This document shows positions 24,681 to 36,698 of a stretch of DNA of 64,000 bases, piece after piece; the first letter of the stretch is position 1, and the number at the start of each line of letters is the position of its first letter. A program made the translations under genes and the position numbers. Under the pieces are notes generated by a model. It ran no database searches. It was not told where the DNA came from and saw only the letters and a list, made by a program, of their open reading frames with translations. Source of the DNA: Lanius collurio (lineage: Eukaryota; Chordata; Aves; Passeriformes; Laniidae); contig JACBWW010000017.1 in the NCBI GenBank assembly GCA_020086605.1, forward strand, positions 17,342,443 to 17,406,442, written 5' to 3'.

Positions 24681-25589
24681 CCAAATAATTTCCTAAGATC
24701 CTAAGATGTATATATGTGCTTTTAATAATATATTTTGCAATTGGTATATTTGTTTTTGCATCAGATTCCTGTCTGCTTGTTGCTATAAAGCTTAATCACA
24801 GCTTAAAAATAGAGTTGTTTAATGGAGAATGATTTTACTATTTCACAAAACTTAGCTCCAAGATAGACTGAGCTATCTTTAGGAACAAAATAGAAAAGAC
24901 TTGCACAACAGTACTGCTAATATTGTGCCTACAGTGGAAGAAAACCGCATATGCAACTACAGCTATGGGATAAGGGTTTTGTACTCATTAGATGGCCTGT
25001 GTTTTTTAAAATTTGGCATTTCATGATATTCCACCAAGCAGGAGCGGCCTACAGTCTCTGCCCAGCACCCTCTCTTAGGCAAAAGACCAGAACACAGCCT
25101 CTTCTTAAGAAGAAATACAATTGTTTTGTGTGTTGCTTGTATTTGATATTCATTTAAATCTGTATTTATCACCAGTGTAAAACTAAATATAAATTTAGCC
25201 TTGCTGCTGAATTTCTCTATTTCTTCTGGCTGAATATGTTCACTTAAACATTGACATAGAATATTTTGTAACCCATCCTTCTTCTGTAGAGAGTTTATTC
25301 TCTTGTCAGTTTTACATGGTCCCATGTTTATTTTTAACCTGGTAGTTATCACTGCCCTGCAACAGATGATCTAAGCCTCTCTACCAGTCTTACAAATGAG
25401 AGGTACAACTCAGATGACACTTGAGGCTTCTTCTTATTCTCAAGAAGTCAGCAGGGTGTTCATTGGTACTTGTTGAAGTTGCTCAGGAGAAGAATTGTAA
25501 AAAAATAGACTGGGGGTCTTTTGTTTCTACTCTGTTCTTATAACATCAGCAGCCTCCAGCTTTTGAAAATTATTTTAATTGTTAAGAGT
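24681..25589. other. A+T-rich non-coding DNA before a CR1
   Basis: No gene is seen. A minus-strand open frame of 129 codons at 24963-25352 has no recognisable motif and A+T-biased composition, consistent with chance. Confidence 0.6.
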
Positions 25590-25958
25590 AGCCTTGAGAG
25601 AAGAAGGCTCAGGGGAGACCTTATCATTCTCTACAACTCTGTGAAAGGAGGTTGTAGCCAGGTGTGGGTCAGTCTCTTCTCCCAGGCAACCAGTGACAGG
25701 ACAAGAGGACACACCCTTAAGCTGCACCAGGGGAGGTTTAAGTTGGACATTAGGAAGAAGTTCTTCACAGAAAGGATGATTGGGCATTGGAATGGGCTCC
25801 CCAGGGAGGTGGTGGAGTCACTGTCCTGGAGGTGTTTAAGAAAAGACTGGATGTGGCACTCAGTGCCATGGTCTATTTGACATAGTGGTGTTGGGTCATA
25901 GGTTGGACTTGATGATCTTAAAAGTCTTTCCAACCTATTTTTTTCTGTAATACTGTGA
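25590..25958 (+). mobile_element. CR1 LINE, 5'-truncated 3' end
   Basis: This is a typical avian CR1 tail. It starts in the C-terminal end of the reverse-transcriptase frame. The visible peptide pieces include [28 protein letters not shown] and [10 protein letters not shown]. It then runs into the 3' untranslated end with 'gttggacttgatgatctt' and 'aagtctttccaacc'. The last bases hold a degraded form of the short CR1 terminal repeat (ttctgtaatactgtgag). Heavy 5' truncation is normal for CR1. The coding part retains long open stretches, so it is moderately young, but it cannot encode an active element. Confidence 0.95.
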
Positions 25959-28801
25959 GCAATTAGTCTTTGAAATTATTGTTGTAAATAATGATAATTA
26001 GCAAATATATGCAATCATTCTTACTTGCTGAAAATTACAGCAGAGTAAATCACAAGCCTTTAAAATCACATCCTAATACTTTATAAGTAAGAAAACCAAG
26101 ATCAAAGCAGCAACCTGGCAGATGGGTAAACATAAGAGAGGCAAAATCCTTCTATGCCCTCTCCACCCTCTTGTGCCTAATCCCACAGAAGGCTGAGTTC
26201 CCTCAAGGTCCAGGGGCTTCAAAGATTTTTCTTGCTCTAAATTTCACTAGTTCTCCTGAATGTTATGGTCTTTGAAGGCAATGAAGCACACTGGTTACTC
26301 TATTAGCCATTAAGCAGTGTGCTGCCTTCCCTTTCCTGTAATGAGTGGGTGGTATCTCTACTTTGTCTGTTTATGAAGTGTTATAAGGCCACAGAGTTGG
26401 AAACAGATGTAATTTGCATTTCTCTGCTTCTCTGTGTCTTTCCTTAAGTTCAGAGCAGGAGAACAGCAAAGCGAAAATGAGTCCTTTCTATTATTTATAA
26501 AGATGATTATATTGTCACTTCCTCAGGTATTGAGGTGTTCATCACAAACAATCTGCAAAAGGCCAAGGATCTAGAAACACATTACTGTACTCCTGCTCTT
26601 AGTGTGCTTACAAAACAATGTTTTCTGCAAAGGAATAAATGGTTAGAAATTCTTAAGCTTCTTAAAGTGGAATTTGTGTGTGTAAACTTAAGTTGATATA
26701 TGTAACACATTAACAGAGAGACTTCCAATTGGGGTGTTGCTCAGGTTGGGGCCATCCAAATGAGGGATGCTACTTTTCAAGAACATCCTCACCTATGTGT
26801 CTTCTGAACAGCAATTGTTATATTGTGTCCCATAGACTTTTATGGTGGGGTGACAAAATATAGCCATGCAGTCTCTGATTCCTTGGTCATCAGCATGAAC
26901 AAAAGTGGAGCTTCTGTCCCAACTCTCCAGTCTTTTGCTTCCAGGGTAATTCTGCATTATTTCATTGGTAGGCAATAATTCTTTTTTAAAGTTGATTGCA
27001 AACCAACACCTAAAACCCTTTGTGAGCCTCTGTGTCCAAAACCACCCATTCAGAATTACAGAGCACTGTCAAAGCAAGCATGACATCCAGCAAGACCACA
27101 TCCCTCTCCATCCCTTTCATTCCCCACTGCAGTGCTGGGGAGGTGACCCAGTAAATCCCACTGGGGACTGGAGCTGAAAGTGCTCTGAGAGGAAAGGGGC
27201 TTTTGATGTGAGCGCTGCCAGAATCCTTCCTCCCAGCTCTCAGGCCCTAGGGCTTTCAGATCAAAGCTGAAGCATAACTGCAGAGAGGAGAACAGTTTGC
27301 CAAAAAAAAAAAAAGAAAGTGTGCCAAAAAGAAAGCTCACTGAACATTCAGGCTGTGTTTAAGAAGTATCAGCCCTCAGTTCTTGCTGGAAGCAGATCGG
27401 TAGCCCATGCAGACCTGCTTGCCATGGGAGCATCAGCACCTTTTCCTTTCCCAGTGTTTCCTACAGCTCCTGCAGGAATCCTGCCTTAGAATAGGGAAGC
27501 TGCCCTAACCCAGGAAGGGAGTCAGATGTCAGCTTCTGATCCTGATGAAACTCAGGACAGAACAACAGACAATGCTCTGCTGAGCATTTTCTATCACTTT
27601 GATTTAAAATTTAATAGTGATAAGATGTGGGTGATCATTGTTAAAAATTTACTACAGGATTTAGACTGCTATCTTGGAGTAGCCAAAACAAATTTTTTGC
27701 TCTTTCCCACCAAATCCTGATAAACCTTTCATGCCACTTGCATTACTATTCTGTTCCTCTCCTCTGTGCCTCTAAGTAATTTGTTTTTTTTTCCTTTGTG
27801 CTGTTTTGAATCCTCATCATGATGTTGGCACTTCCCAGTTGGGTGTCAGAAGCACCCAGATCGTTTTGTGCATCTTTGTTTGTGTCTGTGCCATTAGCAA
27901 AAATTTTAAGCATGCTACATCCTAAGACTTGTGTTTTGGGATTTCCACCAGTAACTTTTCTGTTCCCGTTCTCATTGCTATCACAGTCAGTTTCTGAGCA
28001 AATCTATGATTTTTACACAAAGGATGATCTCTTCCAGCTTAACTGCTCCTCATATAGCACCATATGTAGATTATCTAAAATTTAGGTAAATTAAATTTAG
28101 GACATTTCATCAGCAATTAGCATACAAACCCCCAAAATATCAAGACAGTTTGCCTTTATCTATTCTGGAAAAAAAATTTCTATTTTATTTCCCACATGTT
28201 TCCATATCTTCCACTTTTCTTTGCTTAAGAATTCTTTCTCAAGTCTTGCATACTGCTGATGAGCCTCATAATTATAGATATTCAATTAATTGATGCTTGA
28301 TGTGTGATACACCACTTGCTTGACTAGTTCACTGGGGAGTCTTCATGGGAAATTTCCAGTCCCTTCTTTTACATATTTGGAGCTGTAGGGATTTGGCTTC
28401 CACTTTAAATGTGCTATTTTCTATCTCCCTTCCTTCACTGGTTCCGATGAGAATTGAATCTGGCCTTTTGTTGGAAGCAGCAAGCAACAGCGTGTACACA
28501 AAGCTGGGAATTCAGAGAGGGGCAGATGGGATTTCAGAGACTGTTTTTGATAATTTGTCCTTACACATTTGTCCTAGTACACATGAGGCATAACAGTAAG
28601 CACAAGAAGGGAAATTTAATCATCTTAATCAATTTGGCTCCTGGATGCTCCAATGAGGGGGGTCCCTTACAGGCTGTTGTCTTTGTAGAACTCATGCCCC
28701 ATGTGTCACCATATGTATTTCACTCAGGAATGTGTGCATTTCCTTTTAGAGAAACTAATTGTGAGCTTCATTGAGTATTTTCTGTATCATAGATATCTGA
28801 C
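25959..28801. other. non-coding DNA between two CR1 copies
   Basis: No gene is recognised. A short A tract lies near 27302-27313. G+C rises modestly at about 27060-27500 without CpG enrichment. Open frames of up to 106 codons have no known match. Confidence 0.6.
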
Positions 28802-29550
28802 CTGCCTGGGTTGGGGCAACTGTCTGGTATCAACACAGACTAGAGGATTAATGGATGTGGAGCAGCCCTGCCCAGAAGGACCTGGTGTTGCTGGTGGATG
28901 AGGCTGGACATGACCTGGCCATGTGCACTCACAGCCCAGAGAGCTGAACATGTCCTGGGCTGTACCAAAAGCAGCGTGGGCAGCAGGGGAGGGAGGGGAT
29001 TCTGCCCCTCCGTCCCACTCTGGTGAGAGAGACCCCACCTGGAACACTGCATCCAGCTCTGGGGTCCCAGCACAGGAAGGACATGGATGGGTTGGAACAG
29101 GCCTGCAGGAGAGCCACAAAAATTATTGGAGGGATGAAATACGTGACTTGTGAGGAAAAGCCGAGAGAAGTGGGGCTGTTCAGCCTGGGAAAGAGAATAC
29201 TTTGAGAAGACCTTCTAGCAGTCTCCATGTACCTAAAGACAGCTTATAAGACAGATGATGACGAACTTTTTAGCAGATCCTGTTATGATAGGACAAGCTA
29301 TAACAGTTTCAAAGTGAAAGGGCATAGATTATCACTAGATCTAAGGTAGACATTTTTACAATGAGGGTGGAGAGACCCTGGAACAGGTTGCCCAGAATGA
29401 TGGTGCATACCCCAGCCCTAAAAACTTTCAACACACTAGACAGGATTCTGAGCAACCTGATCTAGCTGAAGATACCCCTGCTCATTACAGGGATGTTAGA
29501 CTGATAACCTTTAAAGGCGTCTTTCAACCACTATTCTGTGATTCTGTGAT
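28802..29550 (+). mobile_element. CR1 LINE, 5'-truncated 3' end (about 750 bp)
   Basis: This is the longest CR1 copy in the window. In order it shows the 'cctgggttggggcaac' block, the 'cccacctggaacactgcatccagctctggggtc' region, the 'cacaggaaggacatgga' block and the 'ggctgttcagcctggga' block. It continues to 'ggaacaggttgcccagaa' and the terminal repeat attctgtgattctgtgat. In translation the pieces GSQHRKDMDGLEQ, RRATKIIGGM and GLFSLGKR are visible in one frame, but stops and indels follow. It is an inactive, older insertion in the same orientation as the one at 25590. Confidence 0.95.
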
Positions 29551-29739
29551 CTTCATAGTCAAGAACATTAATTGCTAATTCTCTTTATGCAGTTCCTTGC
29601 ACCAAAAAAAGAAAAGTAAATCTTTAATTGATTTTATCAAGACTCAAGTATTTTATATTTTATATTTATTGCATCTATTGTATCTTCAAAATACCTTTCT
29701 CCTTAGCATTCCAAATGAGTTGGCATTTGATAGTATATA
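29551..29739. other. A+T-rich spacer
   Basis: This is the short non-coding flank after the CR1 terminus. No feature is seen. Confidence 0.6.
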
Positions 29740-30400
29740 TATTTTGGCAGAGATGAGAGTAAGTTAACATGCTGATGGCATTTTAATTATTTTATTGAGA
29801 TGGCATTGGCCCAGCATGCTTGTTGGAATTTACAAATGTGCGTTGATTTATATTTTATTTTGTAAACCAGGCCCAAGAGGCTGACTAATTAGAAACATGA
29901 CTCAAAGCTATAAGGGGTACTTATTGATTCAGATCATGAAAAGACCAGAATGATCAAAAGCAAACATCTATCTCCCTCTTCATCTGGGGTTCAGGAGGTT
30001 AAGTGCCATTTGTCTCAAAACTCTGGCATTAGCTCTCTCTCTGTAATGGAGAAGACAATTAGCATCTACATCTACTTGGTTTTAGAATTTACTGTATTGT
30101 TTAAAACAACGTGCTTTTCATGATTAAACTATGTATAATAATCCATTATCAACACCTTTCATTAGCTGATATTTTGAGGTTTTCTCCCCTTAATTCATAT
30201 TGTTCATTCTATTTATTTAAAGTTTGAAATGTATGGCTTCATTATAGAAGAAATAGCATGATTGGCTAAATAGACAGGTTTTGTGCTGCACATCTAATTA
30301 ACATACCATGGCCACATCTATTCACTTCATTAGTTACTTGGGACCAATTTTAAATGGCATCAACACTTCTGTGTTGCCATAATGCAGAAAAATGCTAAAA
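29740..30400. promoter_or_regulatory. candidate conserved non-coding enhancer
   Basis: This is about 660 bases of repeat-free A+T-rich sequence with many homeodomain-type cores: TTTTAATTATTTTATTGA near 29783, CTAATTAG near 29885, CTAATTAACAT near 30295, and several ATTAG/TTGATT words. The texture resembles deeply conserved vertebrate enhancers. There is no direct evidence of conservation here. Confidence 0.3.
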
Positions 30401-33179
30401 TGTTAATGAATTCATAGGGTAGTGACAGAAAAGGCAAATCAGAAGTGTTTTATACTGTCTGTGCTGCTCAAGGTCTTCCTGGAGCCTGGGTTCAGGACTG
30501 AAAAGGAAGGCAGTGTGCACATCGAAAACAGACATTTAATCCAAATTCCTCCTGAATGCAGCAGAGAGAGAATTTGTTTACTGGGGAAGAGAGCAGGAAG
30601 CATCTGTAGCTGCCTCCTTCTGCTAGGGTGAGACCAGCTTTGAGCTGATCGGGTACATTCTTCTGAGCCACCAAACCACTGCAGAGGGACATTCTGTTTT
30701 CATGAATGCCTCAGATTTTTAGACACCCTTTTCAGCCTGAAGAGCCTAATGTAAGAAACGTGATTTACTTTTTAGTATGTAAAAAAAGCAGAGTCTTCTG
30801 AGTACTCTTCTGTTGCTCTGCCTGTGTTGTCTCACCATGGTGCACATGGAAAGCAAAGCTAATTGCATTAGCACTGGGGTGCAGTGAGAAGCATATTGGA
30901 GCTGGGCTTGGAAAGCTCGCAGGCCTCTGCCTGCTGCAACTGCCTGTGCCAAAGCATTCATTACTATGAGCTGGAAATATTCATACCCTCCCACACACAA
31001 GGACTGGATTGAGAAAGTTTCATATTGAAGAGTTACTGAAATTATTAAATAGAAAAACAAAGGATGTTTCATAGAGGAGACAGATTGAGGTTTAGCAGTG
31101 CTAAAGGGAAGCAGGGCTTTCCATTCCAGATCAATGGGCTTCAGTAACAACTGCCACCAAATCATTGCAATCTCATTACTGCTCAGTGCCACAGCACAAG
31201 TGGCTTCTTCTACTTGCAGAAGGAAAAAAAAAAATTCCAGTATTTTTTCCACTGATGACGTTTATAGCCTCAAATGTGAGACCAAGCTCTGAGCAACCTC
31301 AGCTTTCCTTGCTGCTGCAGGGACCTGAAGGTGCTCAGTGTGGGCTGCAGTTGTGTTCTCTGTGCTGCACTCCACACCCTTCCTCACGGGTGTGAGTTTC
31401 CAGCTGGAATTCCAGCAGTCACAGGATGTCAGGCAAAACCCCACCGGATGTCTGCCTGCTTTGTCCCTGCCCAGTGTGTGGCCACACGGACTAGGAGTGG
31501 GAGCAGTGGAGGCTGAAGACATGGAGTAATGGATGAAGAGATGGAGTAATCCGCAGCTTACAGACACAGCTGAAAGGTTTCTGCCTCCCCTTAGTTACTC
31601 CATCCCAGCTTGTGACCAGTCATGTAAAAGGCTAAGTCAGGTCAACTCCAGTTTGCTCTGACTCAGCCTGTTCCATGGCAGGGCTCTAAACCACACTTAT
31701 ATGGCATCTATTTACAACAAAAAGAAAAAATATCTGCAGACAGCTTTTAAGAAACAGGCTTCTTTAACCAAATTTTATTTAGAGGGCAGCCTATGAGATA
31801 GCTGATTTAATTGAGCTAATCTAGAAATTACCTCCAGGAAAAAAATTTTTATGCATAGGGGATTTAAAAAAAGCTCCCCACAGTGGAAAAGAATGGGGAA
31901 CCACTGCTTGAAGTTTTGTCAAGCAGAAATATAATTTACAAAGGACTTAAAAGAGACATTGTCATGTGGCTAGAATAGTAGGTTGGAATCATCTAACTAA
32001 ATACAGCTATCTTCAGCTGAGTTGGTCAGCTTGACTAAGTTACAGTCAATGGAGGAATGCTTGATATGATAAGTAGAGCATAAAGCATGATTCCTTTCTT
32101 CCTAAAGGTGTCCAAATTAGATGAACCTCAGCGCTTAAAACACTTGTTTCTCACCAGAAAGGAGCCTCCAGTGACTAGCTCAGACACGGATCCTTGCATT
32201 ATAGATGTTTGAAGTGAACGAACCCTTCTCAATGTGACAAATACTTTCGCATTTTCAAACATTCATAACATTGCTTTTGTTCCACGAAATATTTGAACTG
32301 CAGTCACCTTGCCTCCTTACTCTTACTGTTTTGGTCTGTACCTTATTAATTTCTTTGTGCTGCAAAGTCTGTCAAGAGGACATTGTTCTTTGCCTGACAT
32401 ACCTACTTACTGCAAAGCACTGTGTACACTGCTGTATAAATAACATCTCTGGGAAAAAAATGAATAATTGAAAGGGATGGAAAACTTTGTTCAGTTGACT
32501 GAAATAATCTAGTAGAAGCTATATGAGAACAGAGTCTGAAGGGACAAAATTTCCCAAGCATATATCCTAGGAATTAATTTTGACAGTTCTGAACAGAGTT
32601 TTGTAAAGAGACAAACAATTCAACATAGAGATTTAGGGAACACTAGTGGTTAACAACAAACCAGGAAGGCTTGCTCCAGCTGGAGATAAACTTATTGATA
32701 TCTGTCTAAAAATCTCCCATATCTGGAATTACCAATAAGAGAACTAGCTCATAGCCTGAAAGGAAGAAGAAGCTCATTTTCTTATGGACCAAAGCATTTT
32801 ATTTTCCATCTAGAGAGTGAAGCGTTTGGCAGCATCCTTTCATTTTTCCTGATTGGTGCTGCTGAAACTGCAACTATTTCCATGGTATAGCACTTACTGT
32901 CCTACTGCCTGCATTGCCACAAACACTGGATCACAAGGATTTTCCAGGAAGACTATTTGAGGTTGGGTGAAGGTCTAGTCAGGTTTAGATTGCAATAGGT
33001 GAGGGATCTGTGGTGAAGATTCATGAGGAGTGGATGGATTTTGAACATTACTATAGGTTTCTTCTCTGGTCATGAAAAAAGTGGTATCATTTTTCTTTTC
33101 CTTTGTGTCCTGTTAAAGATTTTGGTATGAGACTTCCTTTGGCGTTTTTCACTTGTCTTATTTAAATGAAAAACTTGGT
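30401..33179. other. non-coding stretch
   Basis: No gene is recognised. The minus-strand frame of 168 codons at 30746-31252 is the longest ungapped one outside repeats. It has no recognisable domain and is close to what chance predicts. G+C is raised at about 31270-31560 without a nameable feature. Confidence 0.6.
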
Positions 33180-33960
33180 GTGCTTTTTCCTGCAGTGGTG
33201 AGATGACTGTGACTGGATTCCTTACACACTCCTCCTGCTCCAGCATGCAGTCCTTTCCATCAGAGACAGTCCTCCATTTACATCTCCAGCATAAGTTCTT
33301 CTCACAGTCTTCAGGAATTGTTCCAGTGAGGGACTCTTCCACAGGGTGCAGTCCTTCAGGAACAGGCTATTCCAACCAGGTTGTCTCATGGGGTCACAAG
33401 TCCTGACAGCAAACCTGCTCCAGTGTGGGCTTCTCCCTCCGTGGGGTCACAGATCCTGTCAGGAACCTGCTCCAACATCATTTTTCTGTGGGGTCACACA
33501 TGCCTTTGCCTTTTGGCATCCACATGCTCTGGTGTGGAGTCATCTATGGGCTCCTGTGTGGGCATCCAGAGGCTGCAGGGAAAATTCTGCTCCAGTGCCT
33601 GGAACACCTCCTCCCCTCCTTCAGCACTGATGTTTGAGTCTTCAGGGTTTTTTCTCACATATTCTCACTCCTCTCTCTGCCTGCAGATTCAGTTCAGGGT
33701 GTTTTTTCCCTTTCTGACGTGTGTTATCCCAGAGGTGCTAGCACCATCACTGATGGTCTCAGCCCTGGCCAGTGACAGGTCCAACATGGAGCCAGCTGGA
33801 GCTGGCTCTGCCAGACATGGGGAAAGCTTCTGGCAGCTTCTCACAGAAGCCACCCCTGCAGCCCACCCCCAGCTACCTCAGGGGCTGTCTGAAGGAGGTG
33901 TTATTCCATTGCACACAGGGCAGTGCTCAGGAAGTGCAGACCCAGCGTGCCAGTGAGCAG
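33180..33960 (+). mobile_element. songbird-type dispersed repeat, probably LTR/ERV-derived
   Basis: The stretch contains 'cacactcctcctgctccagcatg' and repeated 'gctccag...ggggtcaca' units. Further on are the blocks 'cctggaacacctcctcccctcctt' and 'tctcacatattctcactcctctctctgcctgcag', and a closing 'ggaaagcttctggcagcttctcacagaagccacccc' block. I recognise this order from a very abundant songbird repeat, but I cannot name its library entry. The 191-codon open frame at 33381-33956 lies wholly inside it and is a by-product of low A+T. No retroviral gene is visible. Confidence 0.6.
33335..33610 (+). repeat. degenerate minisatellite inside the dispersed repeat
   Basis: About five imperfect units of roughly 50-60 bases carry the shared words 'ctgctccag(t/c)' and '(c/t)gtggggtcaca' or 'gggctgcagg'. 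Examples begin near 33345, 33400, 33460, 33520 and 33570. The units have diverged by substitutions and small indels. Unit number in such arrays usually varies between copies of the parent repeat. Confidence 0.6.
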
Positions 33961-35500
33961 CAGCAACACCCCAGGCCGGGCACACCTGGGTTTGGAGCAA
34001 CCAGGCAGGGTCTTGGCAGAGAAGAACAAGCTCTGCAGCAACAAAGTCTTAAGAAGAGGAGCAGAGGCTGTCCGTTTGGAAAGACCAAGTAGTAGTGCGC
34101 TGGGTAACTGGCAAATGCAGGCTTTCAGCCTCCCCCTCTCGTGAATGTGCTTACCCCCGTGGATAACCCCATTTTATCATCTTCATATGTTTGTGTCATT
34201 TTTGTCTCACAGATAGACAGGGTGTTAGCAAGGCAAATGCTTCCCTGAAAAGTAGCATCTTCTGTATGCCCACATCAGTACTGTCTTTTTTTAGACTAGA
34301 GCTGAGCATTTCATTTTGTTTGAAATAATAATATTTTGTTTTTTTAATCTTTTCCTGCTTTGCATTGAATATAGTGTTTGTGGGGGTGAGACTAAAAGAG
34401 AATTTTCTTTTGTTCTAGTGACTGGCATTTTCTGTAACTATTTTCTGCCCATGTCTGTCTTGTTGCTAACAATCAGACTTGGCCCTCCTGTATTTACTAT
34501 AAACTGGACTGTGACATCATCCAGTTGATAAAGCTGTTCAATTTTTGCAGACTGTGTTGGTTGCCACTCAATAATAGACCTTAAATTGTAGGTTCTCATG
34601 GAATGTATACTCTTAAGGAAAAAAAAATGTATTTAACTTGTATCTTCTATATACTTTTGAGCCACTCATAAGGAATTAAGAGAGCCAGTATAAATTTGTA
34701 GAGTATCTGTTATGATGCATGAACTTCCTCTCTAGCAAAACCCCCACATATTTACATAAAAATGCAGCCAGCAAGAAAAAACTGGAAAATAAATTGCCCA
34801 GGATGAGACTACAACTGATCAGTTCTCTGCCCTTCCTTTCCTGTGCTTCAGGTTCCCCCAACACTCCTGATTAAGAGGGCAGGGCCCAGGAGGCCGGCTA
34901 GTCCCTATTTGGTCAGAGCCCTGGGGGCTGCTGCTGCCACCCCTGAGGCATCTCTGGAGGATGGCAGGCACGAAGTTGCCTTGGTGGCCATCTGCTCCTT
35001 GGCACCTCCCAGCTGTGGGAAAAGCACCACATGGAGAGGCAAGCTCGGGCAGCATCTCCTGAACCTCAGCTGCTGCACAAGGCACGTGCACCACAGTCCA
35101 GCATATTGTCCTCAGCTGTGCTATGTACTTGAAAATGCATTTGTTTAGGTATCAAGATTAAATGCAATAAAGACAGAGCAGTCATACTTCTTATTTTCTG
35201 CAATTTTCTTATAATAAAGGTAATGGTAAAATATCGGCAAAATATGAAATCTAGTGCTTTTTAAAAACTTATAGCTGTTCACTGGTGTTCATTATAATTA
35301 TTAATGCTAGGTGTGTAGGGAGATGGTCACTCCTGACCTAGACTTACAGTAGAGTTCTTACAAGAAAATAAACTCAAAATCTTGTAGCAATAAAAAGCCA
35401 GATGCTTATTTGGAATATTATTACTTTTACATATATAGCTGCTTCATCACGTTGCTTATATTGGTCAGTGATCCCCTAAAGAAATCTCTCATGCCAAGGT
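33961..35500. other. non-coding, with a G+C-raised islet
   Basis: No gene is recognised. About 33961-34100 may still belong to the repeat to the left. About 34840-35110 is G+C-rich but not CpG-dense, with open frames on both strands that match nothing I know. Confidence 0.55.
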
Positions 35501-35520
35501 ACCTCAAATGCATTTGAGGT
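35501..35520. repeat. perfect 20-bp palindrome
   Basis: ACCTCAAATGCATTTGAGGT is its own reverse complement. Its right end, AGGT, is the start of the adjoining nuclear-receptor site. A chance match of this length is expected well under once in a window this size. Confidence 0.95.
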
Positions 35521-35531
35521 CAGTCTGACCT
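35517..35531. promoter_or_regulatory. consensus estrogen response element
   Basis: AGGTCA-GTC-TGACCT matches the palindromic consensus AGGTCAnnnTGACCT at all 12 fixed positions. Estrogen receptors bind this as dimers; other nuclear receptors can use the single half-sites. It overlaps a 20-bp palindrome whose left arm supplies a third, partial half-site (ACCT at 35501). About 0.004 perfect matches are expected by chance in 64 kb. Occupancy depends on chromatin, which the sequence does not show. Confidence 0.55.
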
Positions 35532-36698
35532 TGTTGAACTGCCTGCCAGCAGTTTTTCTTGCCAAGATCAGGGTAATCAGCATCTGGAGGTACCTCTCTC
35601 ATGATTGCAAGATCCTATATAGCCTCTTGTTAAGGTGACAAATAGATAAATCATCCTGATAGATCCCTGAGCTAAAGTATCAGTATTGCAGCTGATTTGG
35701 ATATTTTTACGTGGCGCTGTGGTGCCCTGTGTACATCCACTAAGCCATGATCATGTACCACAGGATGACCACAGTAGGAATACACATTTATGATCCCTCC
35801 CATGCACACAGGCCTGCTACTTGCAGCAGCAGTTTCCACACATGCAAAGGGTGGTGAGTGGCTCCTACTTTAAAATGACAAAGAGCTCCTAGATCCTAGT
35901 AGCCAGAGATGGTACTACAGTTCAGATTCATGGAGAGGGCCATCTAGCAAAATTTGGATCTTCATAGCCTGTAAATGATTCTGAATATGTGGAAGAAGAA
36001 GTTAAAAAAATTGTACAAATAAATGACCTGGGAATGCTACATTATGATAAATTGAAAGTTAGGTGCTAGTGGCAATATCAGAGAATGTTACTAATTAGCT
36101 CAAATGGCAAAAGTTTTTATGTATGATATGATGCCAAAGTGAGTGGGTGACAACGGAGGTCCAAATATCAACAGGAATTATTAATGTTAGTACTGCCTTA
36201 AAAAGTACTTACCAAACATTTAAAACCAAGTTTTCACATTCCCCACTTAACTGCAATCCCTGACAGCTAATTTCCATTTCAGATAAGTTGGCAGACAACA
36301 TTATGGATTTCCACAGTATTGGATGTTACTTTGTGTTATTTGTAGATGTTTTCCTCTATTGTCTGATGGTCTCCATGGCTATGGAACCTGTAGCCTTCAA
36401 ATACAGTTAATCTGTCTCCCTCTGTGTGTGCCTAGTTTTCACCTGGGAAAGATGGTGGCATGATCCTAGACAAGGTTAAATGCTACTGGCAGTGGGTAAT
36501 TGCTCAGACGATATAGCTGTTCCTGTTGACTCCAGGTTCACCAGGAGACATGATGCCTCAGCTGCCTCAGGGTGCTTCGTCACATGGGATGTGCAGGGCA
36601 GACCCAGAAGTAGCATCTAGACCTTGTGAATTCAATGGCCTCCAAAGGACTTGCACCCCCTTACATCCCCCCAAAACATCTGTCTCTTCCCCTACAAC
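35532..36698. other. A+T-rich non-coding DNA
   Basis: No gene, repeat or strong motif is seen between the response element and the minus-strand CR1. Confidence 0.6.

Noticed and set aside
28787..29228. Several overlapping frames of 60-110 codons on both strands
   Set aside because: They are shadows within the CR1 insertion at 28802-29550.
30746..31252. 168-codon minus-strand open frame
   Set aside because: About (61/64)^168, or 0.0003, of random starts would stay open this long, and the window has around 2000 ATG starts, so roughly one such frame is expected. No domain or splice context supports it.
33381..33956. 191-codon plus-strand open frame
   Set aside because: It lies entirely inside a dispersed repeat; its content is a by-product of repeat composition.
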